From positions 186,001 to 250,000 of the forward strand of contig MQVO02000019.1 in the NCBI GenBank assembly GCA_001986395.2: a stretch of 64,000 nt of DNA. Reading direction: 5' to 3'. Positions 48,430 through 60,029 of this stretch are shown one piece after another. Under the pieces are notes generated by a model that saw nothing but the letters and a program-made list of their open reading frames with translations, did not search any database and was not told the origin of the DNA. The position numbers and the translations under genes are program-made. This DNA is from Irpex lacteus. Lineage: Eukaryota; Basidiomycota; Agaricomycetes; Polyporales; Irpicaceae. Position 1 is the stretch's first letter. Each line of letters opens with the position of its first letter.

Positions 48430-50707
48430 ATGCCACCAGGCCCAGCGTACAACTGGCTATGCGCTGCTCATGCCTTCGCCGACATTCTAGGCAACGCAGC
48501 TCGCATTCGTGCGGCACAGCTGGAGGCAAGGACGGCGCAGGTATTACCGAGGAAAGGGAAGCCATTGCAAAATACTCGTTCCACATATAGCCGGGACGAC
48601 GTACCTATCAAATTGGCGACTCGTACCGAGCCATCCTCGGCCCAAGCTGGCCCTTCCGTGGCACGACAGGCTGCGGAAGTGCCCCAATCACCATCACCAT
48701 CACCCCAGCCGCTGTCTCCCTCAAAAGTCAAGCAGGCAGAACCTCGGGAGGTCAACGCACCGCTTCTTCTCGATGTCGAAGCTCACCCTAGCAAGGCGCA
48801 GTCCCAGTCAGTACATTTGGAACGCGATCAGTCACCTTCGGTCAGCGTGACGCAGGCTGTAGATATCCAGCTACGGCCAACGGTAGCTCCCACTGGAGCA
48901 GAAGATCATGCATCAGCGACTGTCATTCCTGCAGAGCCAATACATATACGAAAGCTTCAGTCGTCAAAAGTACCCGCTTCTCGTATCGGCAGGCTATTCC
49001 ATTATGGAGGTATATCATCCAGCGACCTTCGTGACGACAATTCTAATGTTTATTGCAGGGCTTGCCGCGTCCTTGGGCTATGGTGCTGCTTCGGAGATGT
49101 TGAGGCGTTCTACACAGTCTTCCGAGGGCCAGTCAGCCTCCGTGGTGATGACGGAGGCGAATATCAAAAGGCTGGTTGCGAAGCTTACTCAAATGCGAGG
49201 CGCTGCATTGAAGCTTGGCCAATTTTTGAGCATTCAAGGTTTGAAGAGCCCTCCCTTCATCTCTTGACTGTATTAACGACTCTGCAGATAGCCAAGTTCT
49301 TCCTCCAGAGATTGAGGATATCTTCCGGCGAGTTCAAGATAGCGCGCACTATATGCCAGATTGGCAGATGGAGGTAGGACTCCTTGGCCAGACACTCTAT
49401 TTGTTGCTCAATCGAGTCCTCTAGGAAGTTATGCGCTCGTCCCTGGGTCCTTCCTGGGCGGATAATTTTGCATCATTCGAGCGGGTGCCTTTTGCGGCAG
49501 CGTCCATCGGACAAGTGCACTCTGCAGTCCTTGCGCCTCACGTATCACCGACGGGGAAAGCTGAACCCGTTGCGGTGAAAATCCAGTTCCCAAACATCGT
49601 CAACTCGATCAACAGCGACTTGGGATACGTGAAGCTCCTTCTCACTGCAGGGAGGCTACTCCCAAAAGGTCTTTTCCTGGATCGCACTATACAAGTACGT
49701 TGCGGAACCAGAAGACTACGATGTGGAAGCTCATGCATCTGATCTATAGGTGATGAAGGAGGAATTAGCAGACGAATGCGACTACTCTCGTGAAGCTTCA
49801 TTTCTGAGAAAGTTCGGATCCCCATCGGTCTTAGGTGACGACCCCCGTTTCAAAATTCCATGGGTGTGGGAAGGGAGCACCGACAGAGTACTTGTGATGC
49901 AACATCTGGACGGCGTGAGCGTTGGTGGCAGAGTCATTGACGAAATGTCGCAGCGAGATAGAAACGACATAGCTGCACTCATCATTGAACTTTGTTTGAA
50001 GGAGCTATTCTTGTTCCGAGCCATGCAGACCGACCCTAACTGGACAAATTTCCTGTGGAATGGGAAGACGCGGCAGGTACGTGCATCATATGTTCATGAA
50101 CATGGCCAGCTGAGATATTGAACGATCACTGCTAGATCGAGCTAATCGACTTTGGAGCAACACGCGAGTACTCGAAAGAGTTCATTGACAATTGGCTTCG
50201 ATTACTGCAAGCCGCCGCTATGGGCGATAGACAAGCTTGCATTGAATGGAGCTTGAAGGTGGGCTACTTGACCGGTGAAGAGAACGAGGTGTGTCATATA
50301 CTCATTCGCGTTCTTCCTGAAACTCTGAAACTAAATGTCTTCACAGTTGATGCTCGACGCGCACGTGAGGTCCATGAGCGGACTCGCAACACCATTCAGG
50401 GAGAGCACTCCTCAGCCATTCACGTTCGGTCCCGGTTCAGACTGGGCGAAGATTACCGCTGACATTCGCTCGGAAATTCCCGTCATGCTGCAGCATAGAC
50501 TGACCCCTCCTCCTAGAGAGACGTACAGCCTCAATAGGTCCGTGTATCATCTTTTCTGTGTATTATCCTTGTGTATGTGTCACATAGGCTAACACGTTAT
50601 ACGGCAGAAAATTGAGTGGCGCGTTCCTGCTCGCTGCTCGGTTGAATGCCGAAGTCGACTGCTATAAGCTGTGGAATGACGTGGTCAAGAACTATCAGTT
50701 TGATTAA
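48430..50707 (+). CDS. COQ8: COQ8/ABC1 (ADCK3-type) atypical kinase for coenzyme Q synthesis
   Basis: A gene of about eight exons. The start MPPGPAYNWLCAAHAFADIL is the first ATG of the open frame. A Pro/Ser-rich linker follows, then a short membrane-like segment GLAASLGYGAASEMLRRS. The family motifs are all present: the KxGQ motif in MRGAALKLGQFLS, the alanine-rich loop in ERVPFAAASIGQVHSAVLAP, the ATP-binding lysine in VAVKIQFPN, the catalytic QTDPNWTNFLWN, and the metal-binding LIDFGATREYSKEFIDN. It ends VDCYKLWNDVVKNYQFD. COQ8 sits on the matrix face of the inner mitochondrial membrane and, as an ATPase, supports the coenzyme Q synthesis complex. An upstream non-ATG extension has no coding character. 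Short introns with GT..AG ends separate all the conserved blocks. Confidence 0.94.
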
Positions 50708-51394
50708 TCTTAGATCAACCTCCCACCTACAAATTAACCTCTATAATAGTGTTGAGCATATATTAATATGACGGTCGTCCACCCTACAAGCTATGGACAT
50801 TGGCTTTCAGGCTGAAGATATGAAAACAAGTGTTGCTAACTTAGCTGGTGAGGTGTTTGGCTAGTCTTGATCGAGCGAGGAGAAGTTAGAGTTCATGCGA
50901 CTTTGTGCGAGTAACTCCATACCTATACACAATACAGCCGTCCATATCTTGGAAGAATAGAGCGTATGCCGTGTGACTCGGGCAAGTTGGATGCAACGGC
51001 TAGCTGAATTCGTGACCTGGGGTCCATGTCATCGCAAGCTGCCAGTGATTCCGCTTCAGTAGGCTCCGAGTCGTACCCAGCCGCGGCCGGTCGGTCGCTG
51101 CGCTCTCCAAGCTCGCGTCTCCTTTGCTTGTCTCGGTTGGCGCGCATCTCAGTACGCCGTCCTGGTCTCGTTCCATGACCGTTGACGAATATTCCGAGGT
51201 ACAGTACGAGATATATACTAGCTAGGCTGGTTTCACGAGCGTGCTGATGGGTTGATGCCCATATGCGGTCATACACGACACTCAGCTGATCAGCTGAGCG
51301 CTGAGCGCTGAGCTCTCGTCTTACCTCCTGTCGCCTCCTCAGGCCTCAAGCTTCAAGGCTCAGCAGCTATCTCCAAATTAGAACTGTTAGTCCA
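50708..51394. other. Intergenic region with one doubtful frame
   Basis: It lies between COQ8 and the Crinkler-like kinase gene. A minus-strand frame at 50923-51276 encodes 117 residues with one hydrophobic stretch (ASIYLVLYLGIFVNGHG) and a charged Arg/Glu-rich remainder. If real it would share a 118-bp divergent promoter with the kinase gene. I give it about one chance in four. Confidence 0.4.
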
Positions 51395-53992
51395 ATGCCT
51401 GTTACACAGAATCGAAACTGCCTTTTCTTTTTCACTATACTTCAGTACACTTTCAAGCCCGACAACAACCATAAGAATTGCTCCGTGTCTCTTTCACTGG
51501 ACAACACGGTCGCAGACCTTCGAGTAGCAATCGCCTCAAGCTTCCCACACATCAATCCGATAGACATCTACGCTCTGAAGAACCCGAAACTTGGTCGTCA
51601 AGCATTCTCGCTCACCGACCTGCGTATACATCTCACGCTCGTACGTACTGACCACTGGGTGAAGGTGAAGATCAGCGAAGTCTGGCCGGAGGACGGTCAG
51701 CTTCAAGATGTCGGAACGTGGGGTTATCAGTGTTTTGTTCTACTTCGTACGTGGTTTTGAAATATCACAATATGCCTATCTCTAACCTCCCGTTCATCAC
51801 AATGGTAGCGGACATACGAGAAGGTGTGTGTCTATTTACCCACTCTGCCGCGAAGCTCCTCCTATGTATACTTCTGTAGCGACTGTAGCCCTAACTCCCG
51901 CCTACGAAACGCTTCAGAAGTATGCAATAACCTTGACAAGGACAAACTTGTCTGGCCCAGCGTTCTGGACTGCCGATATCGCCGACAACTTCATCTATCC
52001 GCAGAAGTGGAGTACACCACCCCCTCCCTTCATCGCTAAGATTGACGAAGTTTTGAGAAGTCCCCTTCGAGTTCGTGTCGTGAGTAACCATTGTATCATA
52101 CGAGTACGTCTCACATACCTTTCGCCAGCCTTCGGCATTTTTGCAGGGCGCGTTTGGCGAAAATCTACGCAGCTGTAATGTCTTAGCAGCGCCGGGAGAA
52201 AATTCCGCATTAGATTGGCGTATTATTGGACATCTCCTTCAACTGTCTGCACCTTGCCATATTCCCAGTGGTGCCTTGGAGAAGACTTACAACCACGTCT
52301 ACTTTGGCCCTCTATCGCAGATTATGTGGTTAATGTTCAAGTCCGATGACAAGTTTCAGCTTCTGTTGTATGTAGCGGTTTTCTACCCCTCAGAGGTGTA
52401 CTATAACTGCTCACAACTGATACACCTGCACACAGTAACCGCGATAGTCCCCTTAAGACGCTTACATACACAAGGTTCACCAAGACATATAACAAATACC
52501 ATCAAAAAAACGACGTCGCGATATGGTACCATGGATTTCCCAGGCTGTTGGTCGAAATTGAATCAGATCGTCAACGCTCTGACCGCGTGCGGATGATTCT
52601 CGTCGCTTCTGAAGCGCTTAGGGTTACCAGAGCGCAACACTCACAGGAATCGGACTTGGAGAAACTTGTGATACCCGTTATATATCTCTCAGCAGATGAC
52701 CAGGCAGAGCGCCTCCTGCTCTATCTGGACAATGATGCGTATGATGTCCCAACCGTCAGTGATATTTCTCACATCCTCGACGTCTCCTAGCTGACACTAT
52801 ACCACGTTCAGGTTCTATATACCCAGCGGATTTACGACCTCAAGCAAATGAAGGATCGCATGAGCTTCCTCTGCGAGCTCTATCAACTAGCAAAGTATAT
52901 TCACGAACATCCATATCCGGAGCTTGACGTAGTGACATCAGTTGTGGGTGGCTTGATTGCAGGCGCAGTCGCAGGCTTTCCGTCCTTAACACCAACGACA
53001 CTCGGCAAGCGCCGTAGAACAGAATCGGACACAGACACAGGAAGAACACGGACGGACCCACAGATGCAGGATGCAGAACTTGAGGCTAGTGGATTTGTTC
53101 CTGTACAGGATGCGTGCTGTGACGAATTGAATCTTCGAGATCACGTGCGTAGCTTTGCGTGTCAACTTCACCGTAAGCTTATTGATCCGTGCTTTAGCTT
53201 CCAGGCCACGTCCACCTTGTGCGACGAACTGGACAAGAAGAGATTCTCGTCTTGAAGCAAACCAGGACCCATGAGCTGGAAATACTCAAAGCTATCCGGG
53301 ACGCCCAACCATCTTGTCCTAATGTCGTTTCCCTGTTGGAGATCGTCAAATTATCGACCGGTCCTTGCGCCCTGCTTCCTCGTAGGCAATTGGTCTCTAG
53401 TGCTCTCTCATCCCCCCCGGCACAAATACAGCTCCTTGGCAGGTTTCTACAACTTGCTGAGGATCTCATTCACGGCATGACGTTCATTCACAACCTGTGC
53501 ATCGCTCACCTCGATATCAAGCCTGATAACCTCGTTTACACAGACAAGGGTGGTTTTCATTTGGAGATTATCGACTTTGATATCTCTGTCCAGCTGTTCC
53601 ACATTGACGACGTCATCGATACCTATTGCGGAACCGAAGATTACCGTGCTCCGGAGATTGGTAGCAGGGACGACCCTCGACGCCCGTACAGCCCAATCCG
53701 AGCTGACAAATACTCGGTTGGATGTGTACTCGTCCACTTTGCAGAAGCGCACGGTGATGACGATCAAGGCTTGATGAAGTTTGCGAAGCAGTTACTGGAT
53801 GAGGATCCCACCAAGAGACCACCACTGTCTGAATGGTTGCAGCTTCGTAAGGGACGGGCGGGAAGTAAGAGACCGGTGGAGGAATTATTCGAGGGGTATA
53901 CTCAAGGGGAAATGTCCTCAGAATATTCACGTAAACGACTCGCTGCTCAGACATGTAACGTAACAGCAAGTCACGGTATCTTAGCTCATTGA
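51395..53992 (+). CDS. Crinkler-like protein with ubiquitin-like header, nuclease-like middle and kinase domain
   Basis: Seven exons (51395-51746, 51809-51823, 51880-52079, 52147-52367, 52436-52754, 52812-53144, 53198-53992) join exactly in frame to 744 aa. The first 120 residues look like a Crinkler header of ubiquitin-like fold (NTVADLRVAIASSFPHINPI, then IYALKNPKL and ISEVWPEDGQLQDVGTWGY). About residues 285-305 read VAIWYHGFPRLLVEIESD, reminiscent of the D..ExE core of PD-(D/E)xK nuclease-like domains. From residue 480 a protein kinase follows: HLVRRTGQEEILVLKQTR (ATP-site lysine), CIAHLDIKPDNLVYTD (HxD loop), IIDFDISVQ (DFD for DFG), EDYRAPE, and DKYSVGCVL. A basic KRRR stretch could be a nuclear signal. 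Header-nuclease-kinase architectures are known for Crinkler-type effectors in fungi and oomycetes. The gene is certain; the first two domain names are tentative. Confidence 0.75.
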
Positions 53993-54504
53993 TCGGTCGC
54001 TGTCTTGTAACTCCTAATACAAGTCCTCGTCAGCTAACCGCTTCGGTACTGAGACTCTGCGCATGGCGGATTTGCATGCCGCCGCTTCTTGTGGTGTACG
54101 TTGCAGACTACCTGAAAAGTGCCTGCTACGCGATTTGTATGACCTATAGCGGTCCATAATTGCGAGCGAAGCGAGCATACATTGACTAAAGGGGGTTCAC
54201 CGGTGTCTTTCACCAGCGCCTGTTTCTGCAGTGCAGACGCCCGTCTGTACCGTGGCAGCACAACTCCTTCGTTTTTGTAGTTTTGAGAACATCTAGCCAT
54301 AGATAAGTAGTCCTGGTGATATATGTCGACGACCTCTACTATATGCGACTTCTGTGTTAACCGTTTTGCTACTTATTTCTGCGCTATTGGCATATGGCCG
54401 CGTTCGACGCGTACGCGCTCTACTCTGATGCTTTCACGCGCAAGGCCGCAGCATTCAAGTGGTCGTCGGATATATCCTGGTTTTATTTTCTGTACAGTCC
54501 CACC
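53993..54504. other. Left flank of the KDZ transposon
   Basis: About 0.5 kb between the kinase gene and the left inverted repeat. I see no gene, and no target duplication shared with the right flank. Confidence 0.4.
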
Positions 54505-55238
54505 ATGCATGCATCACCTGCCACTCCTTCACTCCGTGCCTTATTAGGCTTACATTTGATGTGTTACGTGTACGGCTAGTTAGGCAGCTCTTCAATTCTA
54601 CCTACCACTGCCAGTTAACTATGAGATAACTTTGCTATATCTATGAAAGGAAGGAGCCTGCACGTGCTCTCCCCAGCCTATTCTGAGAGGCTGGACCGGT
54701 GACCCGGCCACCGTCTTCCCGCCGGCGCTTTCCCTCCCAAGGCCTGAGCTCATTGTGCCCGCGCGCTCACGGACCCTGTGCTCACTGTCTTCGACGTCGC
54801 CGACGGTGTCCGCGGTCTTCTGCCTCGTGTAGTGCACCGTTTGACGTGGCGTTTTTTGCAATACAAATATATAGATTCAAATAATCGTTTTACAGTCTTA
54901 CAGTAAGGAAAATACACTACATTAAAGGTGAGGGATAGTCGATAGGGATAAGAGGGGGCGGGATAGGAGCGGGATAGGGGCGGGGAAGGCGGGCGTAGTG
55001 GGCGGGGAAGGCGGGCGTAGTGGGCGGGGAAGGGGCGTAGTGGGCAGGGCACAGGGAATAAGCTGCGGAGACGCGCAAGCTGACAGATGGCAACGCACAT
55101 CAGCAACGTGCATCAGCCGAGTTGCCGCTCACTCGGCTCTCTGGCTGTCCCGGTGGGCCCGGGGACTTATCCCCGAGGGAACCAGCACGTTGTCTGGGTC
55201 TGGACCTTTGGTCCGGAATCCAGACCGAGTATGTAAAC
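54505..55238 (+). repeat. Left inverted-repeat arm of the KDZ transposon
   Basis: 734 bp, whose reverse complement is found at 59074-60442. It contains a GC-rich minisatellite and the uninterrupted version of the site that carries the nested element in the right arm (near 54920-54930). Proline- and arginine-rich frames in it exist because of the minisatellite and appear identically in the other arm; they are not genes. Confidence 0.88.
54965..55048 (+). repeat. GC-rich minisatellite in left arm
   Basis: About two and a half copies of a 22-bp unit beginning GGGCGTAGTGGGCGGGGAAG, preceded by shorter GGGATAGGAGC-like units. The right arm has about four copies of the same unit. Confidence 0.75.
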
Positions 55239-55559
55239 ACCGTACACGTTATAGCCTCAGCGATCAATCGCAGATCCCTGTCTGCGAGCTTATCAGTGGT
55301 TTAGCGCCCCCTTGGTGGCGCAGCACTCTGCCACTGAGTGAGAATCGCTTACGTACCCGAAATGTGTCACCCAATATTCGCAATGATTATCAACAAGATA
55401 TAGTATACGGGGCGTCTAAACACAAACAAACGAATGTCTAAGATATACGAGAGCTCTCATATTAATTACTCGTCCCCGAGCTATCGTTCTCATATATGTC
55501 ATGATGTGTACATAGTGCTATTACCCACTCAAACTCCCAAGTTCCTTGATTCCCCAGAA
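55239..55559. other. Promoter/leader region of the KDZ transposase
   Basis: This is the unique sequence between the left arm and the transposase start. I see no gene here. Confidence 0.4.
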
Positions 55560-58500
55560 ATGTCGAAACGCTTTGGTGTGTCGCGCGCTGTTCGCAAGTC
55601 CACCGCTCATGAAGTCGGAGGGGCCAGTCGCGCGGGTTACACCACTCGACCTGGATCTTCCAAAACGACCATATTGACTCAAGCCAAGCGTAATCAGGAG
55701 AGGCAGGAGGCGAGGGAAAGCATCAAACAGATATTATCAGGTCGGTGATGGTCATCATTATATACAAATTGACATTCTTTGTCTCACATCGAAGCAGGTT
55801 GCAGTCGTGAGACAATAGAGATCATCAACGAGAGCAGGCGGCGCAATGACCGGGATCATTTCATCATGGATGTAAACTACGATGCCGAAGATCCAAAGGG
55901 AGAGTGGGAGGATTTACCTGCGAATTTGCAAGCGGATGAAGCGTTCGTGCATGCTCTCCGCGACCTCCCTCACCTCAAGTAAGCGCACCAATGTCGAGTA
56001 TTCTCATGCTGTGATTGATAAGTACCTCCAAGCTCTCAAGGACGCACCCGTTACACAAAAAATACTCGCACGTGGGGTCAACGAAGGGAACACGAGGAAG
56101 CTCGTTGGGCAGAGCTGATCGAACCATTGGCTGATGCGTACCTTCAGTGGAAGGCTTCCGAGAACAACGCACCTTCGATTATCCCACAGGAAGACTCGGC
56201 AACCACGCCACTCCCCCGAGACGATGTCCCCATGACCTATGAATGGTCCATTGAGCAAGCCTTCGATTTGTACACCCTTACCACGCATTTCACTATCAAT
56301 CGCGAAGCGACCAGTATCTCCCCCGCTATCGATCTGATGAGGCACGGTTGGATCGCCAAGACACCGGAGAAGCCCAGCACTGCGGTGTCGATCAAAACGC
56401 TTCAGCTCTTCTATCGTCTGCGTCAACGTAAGTCATCATTGGGTGCGGAAGCTTTTGCCAAGGTCATATGTGACTACTATCGCGTAAGTAACATCAGCGG
56501 GAACGTCAAATATAAATCATCTGATCAACGACTGTTTAGATCCCATACCGTGAGCACCTTCGAAGAGTGTTCGCCGACACTCTTGAGATCTATATTCGCG
56601 TGCAACGTGTTATCGAGAAGCGGGTGAATGTGGCACTGAATAGGATTGGTGAGAATTGGAGAGTGCTCAACGCTTGTCCCTGCTGTTGCTACAAGGTACG
56701 TCCCGAGGCATTCGCACTATCTCCGAATCTGAGATCGATTTGATATTACCAGCTGGATGGCGAGCCCCCCTTAGAACACGAGAGGCTATGGGCGTTTGAT
56801 GCTAATAATAGTTTGAAAAGAATTCGGCAATTAGTTGCAAATCATCGGACAGCGGACGTACGCACCCTCAGCGACAGCGACTACTACCTACCTCAAGAAT
56901 ACGTTGATCGTTTCGCTAACGAGGTCCCAGGGAAGAAGTTCAAAGGACCGCAGGTGACACACGACGATAACGAGGAAAGCGACAGTGAACTTCCATCAAG
57001 CGAAGGGGACCCTACGGATGGAATGGGCGTCCCTGATGACGATCAGGCCAATGCTTCGAATGATCAGGCACACGTGAATCTCGACACCTGCGTCAAAAAT
57101 TGGAAGTCCGCGGCCGACGATGATTCCAAGCGGATGTGGGCAATTTTTGACGAGTCGGGGGTGTTCGTGTCCGCTTGCCGACACGGATTCATTCTGTGGA
57201 TCATCGACATGATCCGTAGTGGAGAGCTGTAGGTGTTTCCATAATCAATAAACAATCATCTCACGTATTACGCACACTAGCGCCAAGTACCCATTAGCTA
57301 TGCTGGCGAAGATCATCAAGACTCACCCGCCCAACACTCTCGGTGGCTATGACATCGGGTGCAGTTTTGAGGGAACCGTGAAGCGCAGCTCTCTCCGCGA
57401 GTTGTATGAACAGACGAACACGCGCATAGTTGTGAACGCGTTCCACGGCTACACACACTCCTACGAATGTCAACTCAAGTACCATCCAAACGTTATCAAA
57501 GGCATCGGCTTGGAAGATCTTGAAACGATGGAGCGGATTTTCAGCGCGTCCAATCAGCTCGCATCTGTCACTCGTCACTCGTCCAAGTACCGCCGTCGCT
57601 TATACATTGAGGCTCACTCCAAGCAGTGGGATGATGATAAGTACCAGAATCTCGGGACGTTCCTGATCGGTAACGTCCGCCAGGCACTCGACATTATCCA
57701 ACTCGACGGGAAGGCCCTTGATGACGCCATGGCCCAGCTCCAGATCACACACACCGATCTCGATGATTGGACGCGCGAGGAGCATGAATTTTTCTCGCAG
57801 CTCGGGAAGGAAAGTGACTACGATCTCCAAGCCATTACCTACGTCGAGCTACTACAAGAGTTTCGCGACCTCGAGAACCAATGTGCCGACGCTGCATTGG
57901 AGTGGAGAGTTGCAGTAAACCCGGAGGCACCTCGGGCAACCCGGTCCCGTCGCCCCAGGGACTTAATTGATTCCCAGCGACGTCAACTGATCGAGAACCG
58001 TGCACGCGTCCTCGGGGAGATCTGCGATCTCGAAGTTCAAATGGGCATCGACGCCGGTGACCGATGGACTCCAGCAACACCTCAATACATCGAAGCTCTC
58101 ACGTACATGAGGGAGAGGAAGTATCGACGCGCTCTCGATAAGCTGCAAGAGCTTGTTGTCAAACGTTTATTTGAGCTACATAAGCTTAATCTCTCGCAAA
58201 CCTGTAAGCACTTTGATTTTGATATATATACCTTGATATTGATTTCGTTATCCTTATCAGCGTATAAGCTGAGGACTCACATAGCGAAATCGCTCCAAAC
58301 ACGTTGTAAAGCCATCAGAAACGCTGTTGCGAAGTACAACACGGCTGCGGCGGCACTCACCCCACCTCGACCGGCCATCGACTGGAGCCGTGTCTCTCAC
58401 TACGGGTTCCTGGACGAGTTTCACCTGCTGCAAGACACTCGTCATGACATTCGGGGAAAGCGCTGGGCACAGCCGGTGATCCGCAATCTCATGAAAATGC

Positions 58501-58907
58501 GTAACCGTATCGCCCGAGCGCGGGAAGAGCTTGAGCGCTGCAACGTCGAGATCCGCCGGCTGTTCACCAGTATACGCGATGAGGAGTCCCTGATGACGAA
58601 GACACTATCCGATTACTCTGGCGACGTACTCTACCCCGCAATCCTTGACTACGTCACCCTGCGTCGCAACGTTAATCGACTACTGTTGCATCACATCCAT
58701 ACAATCTTCGGGATGCGTGGGTATCAGGGAAGCAAGACCTGCGGGACGCGTGCTGGTTCCTCCGCTGATCCGATAGATGTTGACATCCCTGATCTGCCTA
58801 TCGAGGAGCAACCCGAGAGCGATGACGACAACGACGAGGAGGAGGGGGAGCACGATGGAATTCAAGACGACTTAAGTGGGTTGATTCAGTATGTAGCATC
58901 TTTGTAA
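55560..58907 (+). CDS. KDZ (Kyakuja-Dileera-Zisupton) transposase, apparently intact
   Basis: Seven exons (55560-55740, 55798-55978, 56033-56483, 56540-56695, 56753-57228, 57281-58203, 58261-58907) join exactly in frame to 1,004 aa. The start MSKRFGVSRAVRKSTAHEVG is basic. Family blocks in order: NTRTWGQRREHEEARWAELI, LNACPCCCYK (the CxCC zinc-binding knuckle before the catalytic core), RLWAFDANNSLKRIRQLV with the first catalytic Asp, FDESGVFVSACRHGF, IRSGELAKYPLAML, YDIGCSFEGTVKRSS, VVNAFHGYTHSYECQLKYHP and GIGLEDLETMERIFSASN with the late acidic residue. The C-terminus is helical and ends in an acidic DDDNDEEEGEHDG tail. KDZ enzymes are RNase H-fold transposases expanded in agaricomycetes. 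The sixth intron has no stop, so the frame reads through it. Confidence 0.95.
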
Positions 58908-59073
58908 GTATATACACGCTTGTTATTTGCTAGTAGAGGAAGAATATACCGCGCGGCGGGCTGGTTTGACTGCACCACCACGTGGGCGCCAGCTTCAACG
59001 AAGATAAGGAAGCTTATGTGCGATCCAGGTACCGATCAGCCAGTCGGCGTTTACAATTGCTCTGGGCCACAGC
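58908..59073. other. 3' region of the KDZ transposase
   Basis: Unique sequence between the transposase stop codon and the right arm. Nothing else is visible. Confidence 0.4.
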
Positions 59074-59264
59074 GTTTACATACTCGGTCTGGATTCTGGA
59101 CCTAAGACCTAGACCCAGACAACGTGCTGGTTCCCTCGGGGATAAGTCCCCGGGCCCACCGGGACAGCCAGAGAGCCGAGTGAGCGGCAACTCGGCTGAT
59201 GCACGTTGCTGATGTGCGTTGCCATCTGTCAGCTTGCGCGTCTCCGCAGCTTATTCCCTGTGCC

Positions 59265-59390
59265 CTGCCCACTACGCCCGCCTTCCCCGCCCACTACGCC
59301 CGCCTTCCCCGCCCACTACGCCCGCCTTCCCCGCCCACTACGCCCGCCTTCCCCGCCCCTATCCCGCTCCTATCCCGCTCCTATCCCGCC
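59265..59390 (-). repeat. GC-rich minisatellite in right arm
   Basis: About four copies of the 22-bp unit of the left arm, followed by three copies of an 11-bp unit CTATCCCGCTC. The difference in copy number is the clearest divergence between the two arms. Confidence 0.8.
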
Positions 59391-59427
59391 CCCTCTTATC
59401 CCTATCGACTATCCCTCACCTTTAATG

Positions 59428-59429
59428 TA
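59428..59429. other. Left TA target-site duplicate of the nested element
   Basis: This TA, together with that at 60030-60031, is the duplicated target. The left arm retains one copy in the matching context (AATG-TA-GTGTATT read in the right-arm direction). Confidence 0.88.
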
Positions 59430-60029
59430 CAGTCAAACCTCCAATAACCCATACCTCTCGGTCCACGCGAAAAAGTATGGGTTATCATGAGGTATGGGTT
59501 TCGAGAGGTGGCGCCTAATCTAACGCCCGAAGCCGCCGAGTATCCACGCATGGACTTTGGTCATACCTGCGAAGGGAGCGTAGAAACACCGCGAATGGAC
59601 GAGTTTAACCAGATACATCCTGTAGGAAACGTTATGAGCACCGAACGAGCTTTGCGGGTGTGCTATGAGATGGCTCAAAAAGGGCACGGGCTGAGCGCCC
59701 CATGAGCCCAATAACGGCTGGTTTCGCGCGGAATTCGCTCGAAACAGTCTGTTAACTCAACGTAAGTCTATTGATCATCAAGATTCAGATGAAACGGGAC
59801 TTATCCGCCCCCATATGGTGTAAATTATACCAAATATGGAGCAAACCAGACGTCATTTACCATCAAAGTATGGGTTTTGGGTCCGACAAAAAGGTATGGG
59901 TTATGGGTTATGGCCTAAGTATGGGTTATGAGCCTCATTTCTCCGCTAACCAATTCGGTCCACCCAAAAAAGTATGGGTTATGCCCAAGTATGGGTTATG
60001 GGAGGTATGGGTTATTGGAGGTTTGACTG
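59430..60029. mobile_element. Nested 600-bp TA-flanked element (Tc1/mariner-pogo type, non-autonomous)
   Basis: It starts CAGTCAAACCTCC and ends with the exact reverse complement; the terminal inverted repeats are identical over 28 bp (59430-59457 and 60002-60029). A TA lies on each side (59428-59429 and 60030-60031). The left arm of the host transposon shows the same site with a single TA, so this is a clean insertion with target duplication. TA targets and CAG...CTG ends are typical of Tc1/mariner, including fungal Fot1/pogo. No transposase is encoded; a 72-codon frame at 59487-59705 has no domain. Several internal copies of GTATGGGTTAT also occur in the termini. Confidence 0.9.

Noticed and set aside
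54699..55106. Arginine- and proline-rich frames in the left arm (and their mirror images at 59206-59490 and 60065-60330) as genes
   Set aside because: They arise from the GC-rich minisatellite and the inverted repeat, are open on both strands, and have no domain or splice support.
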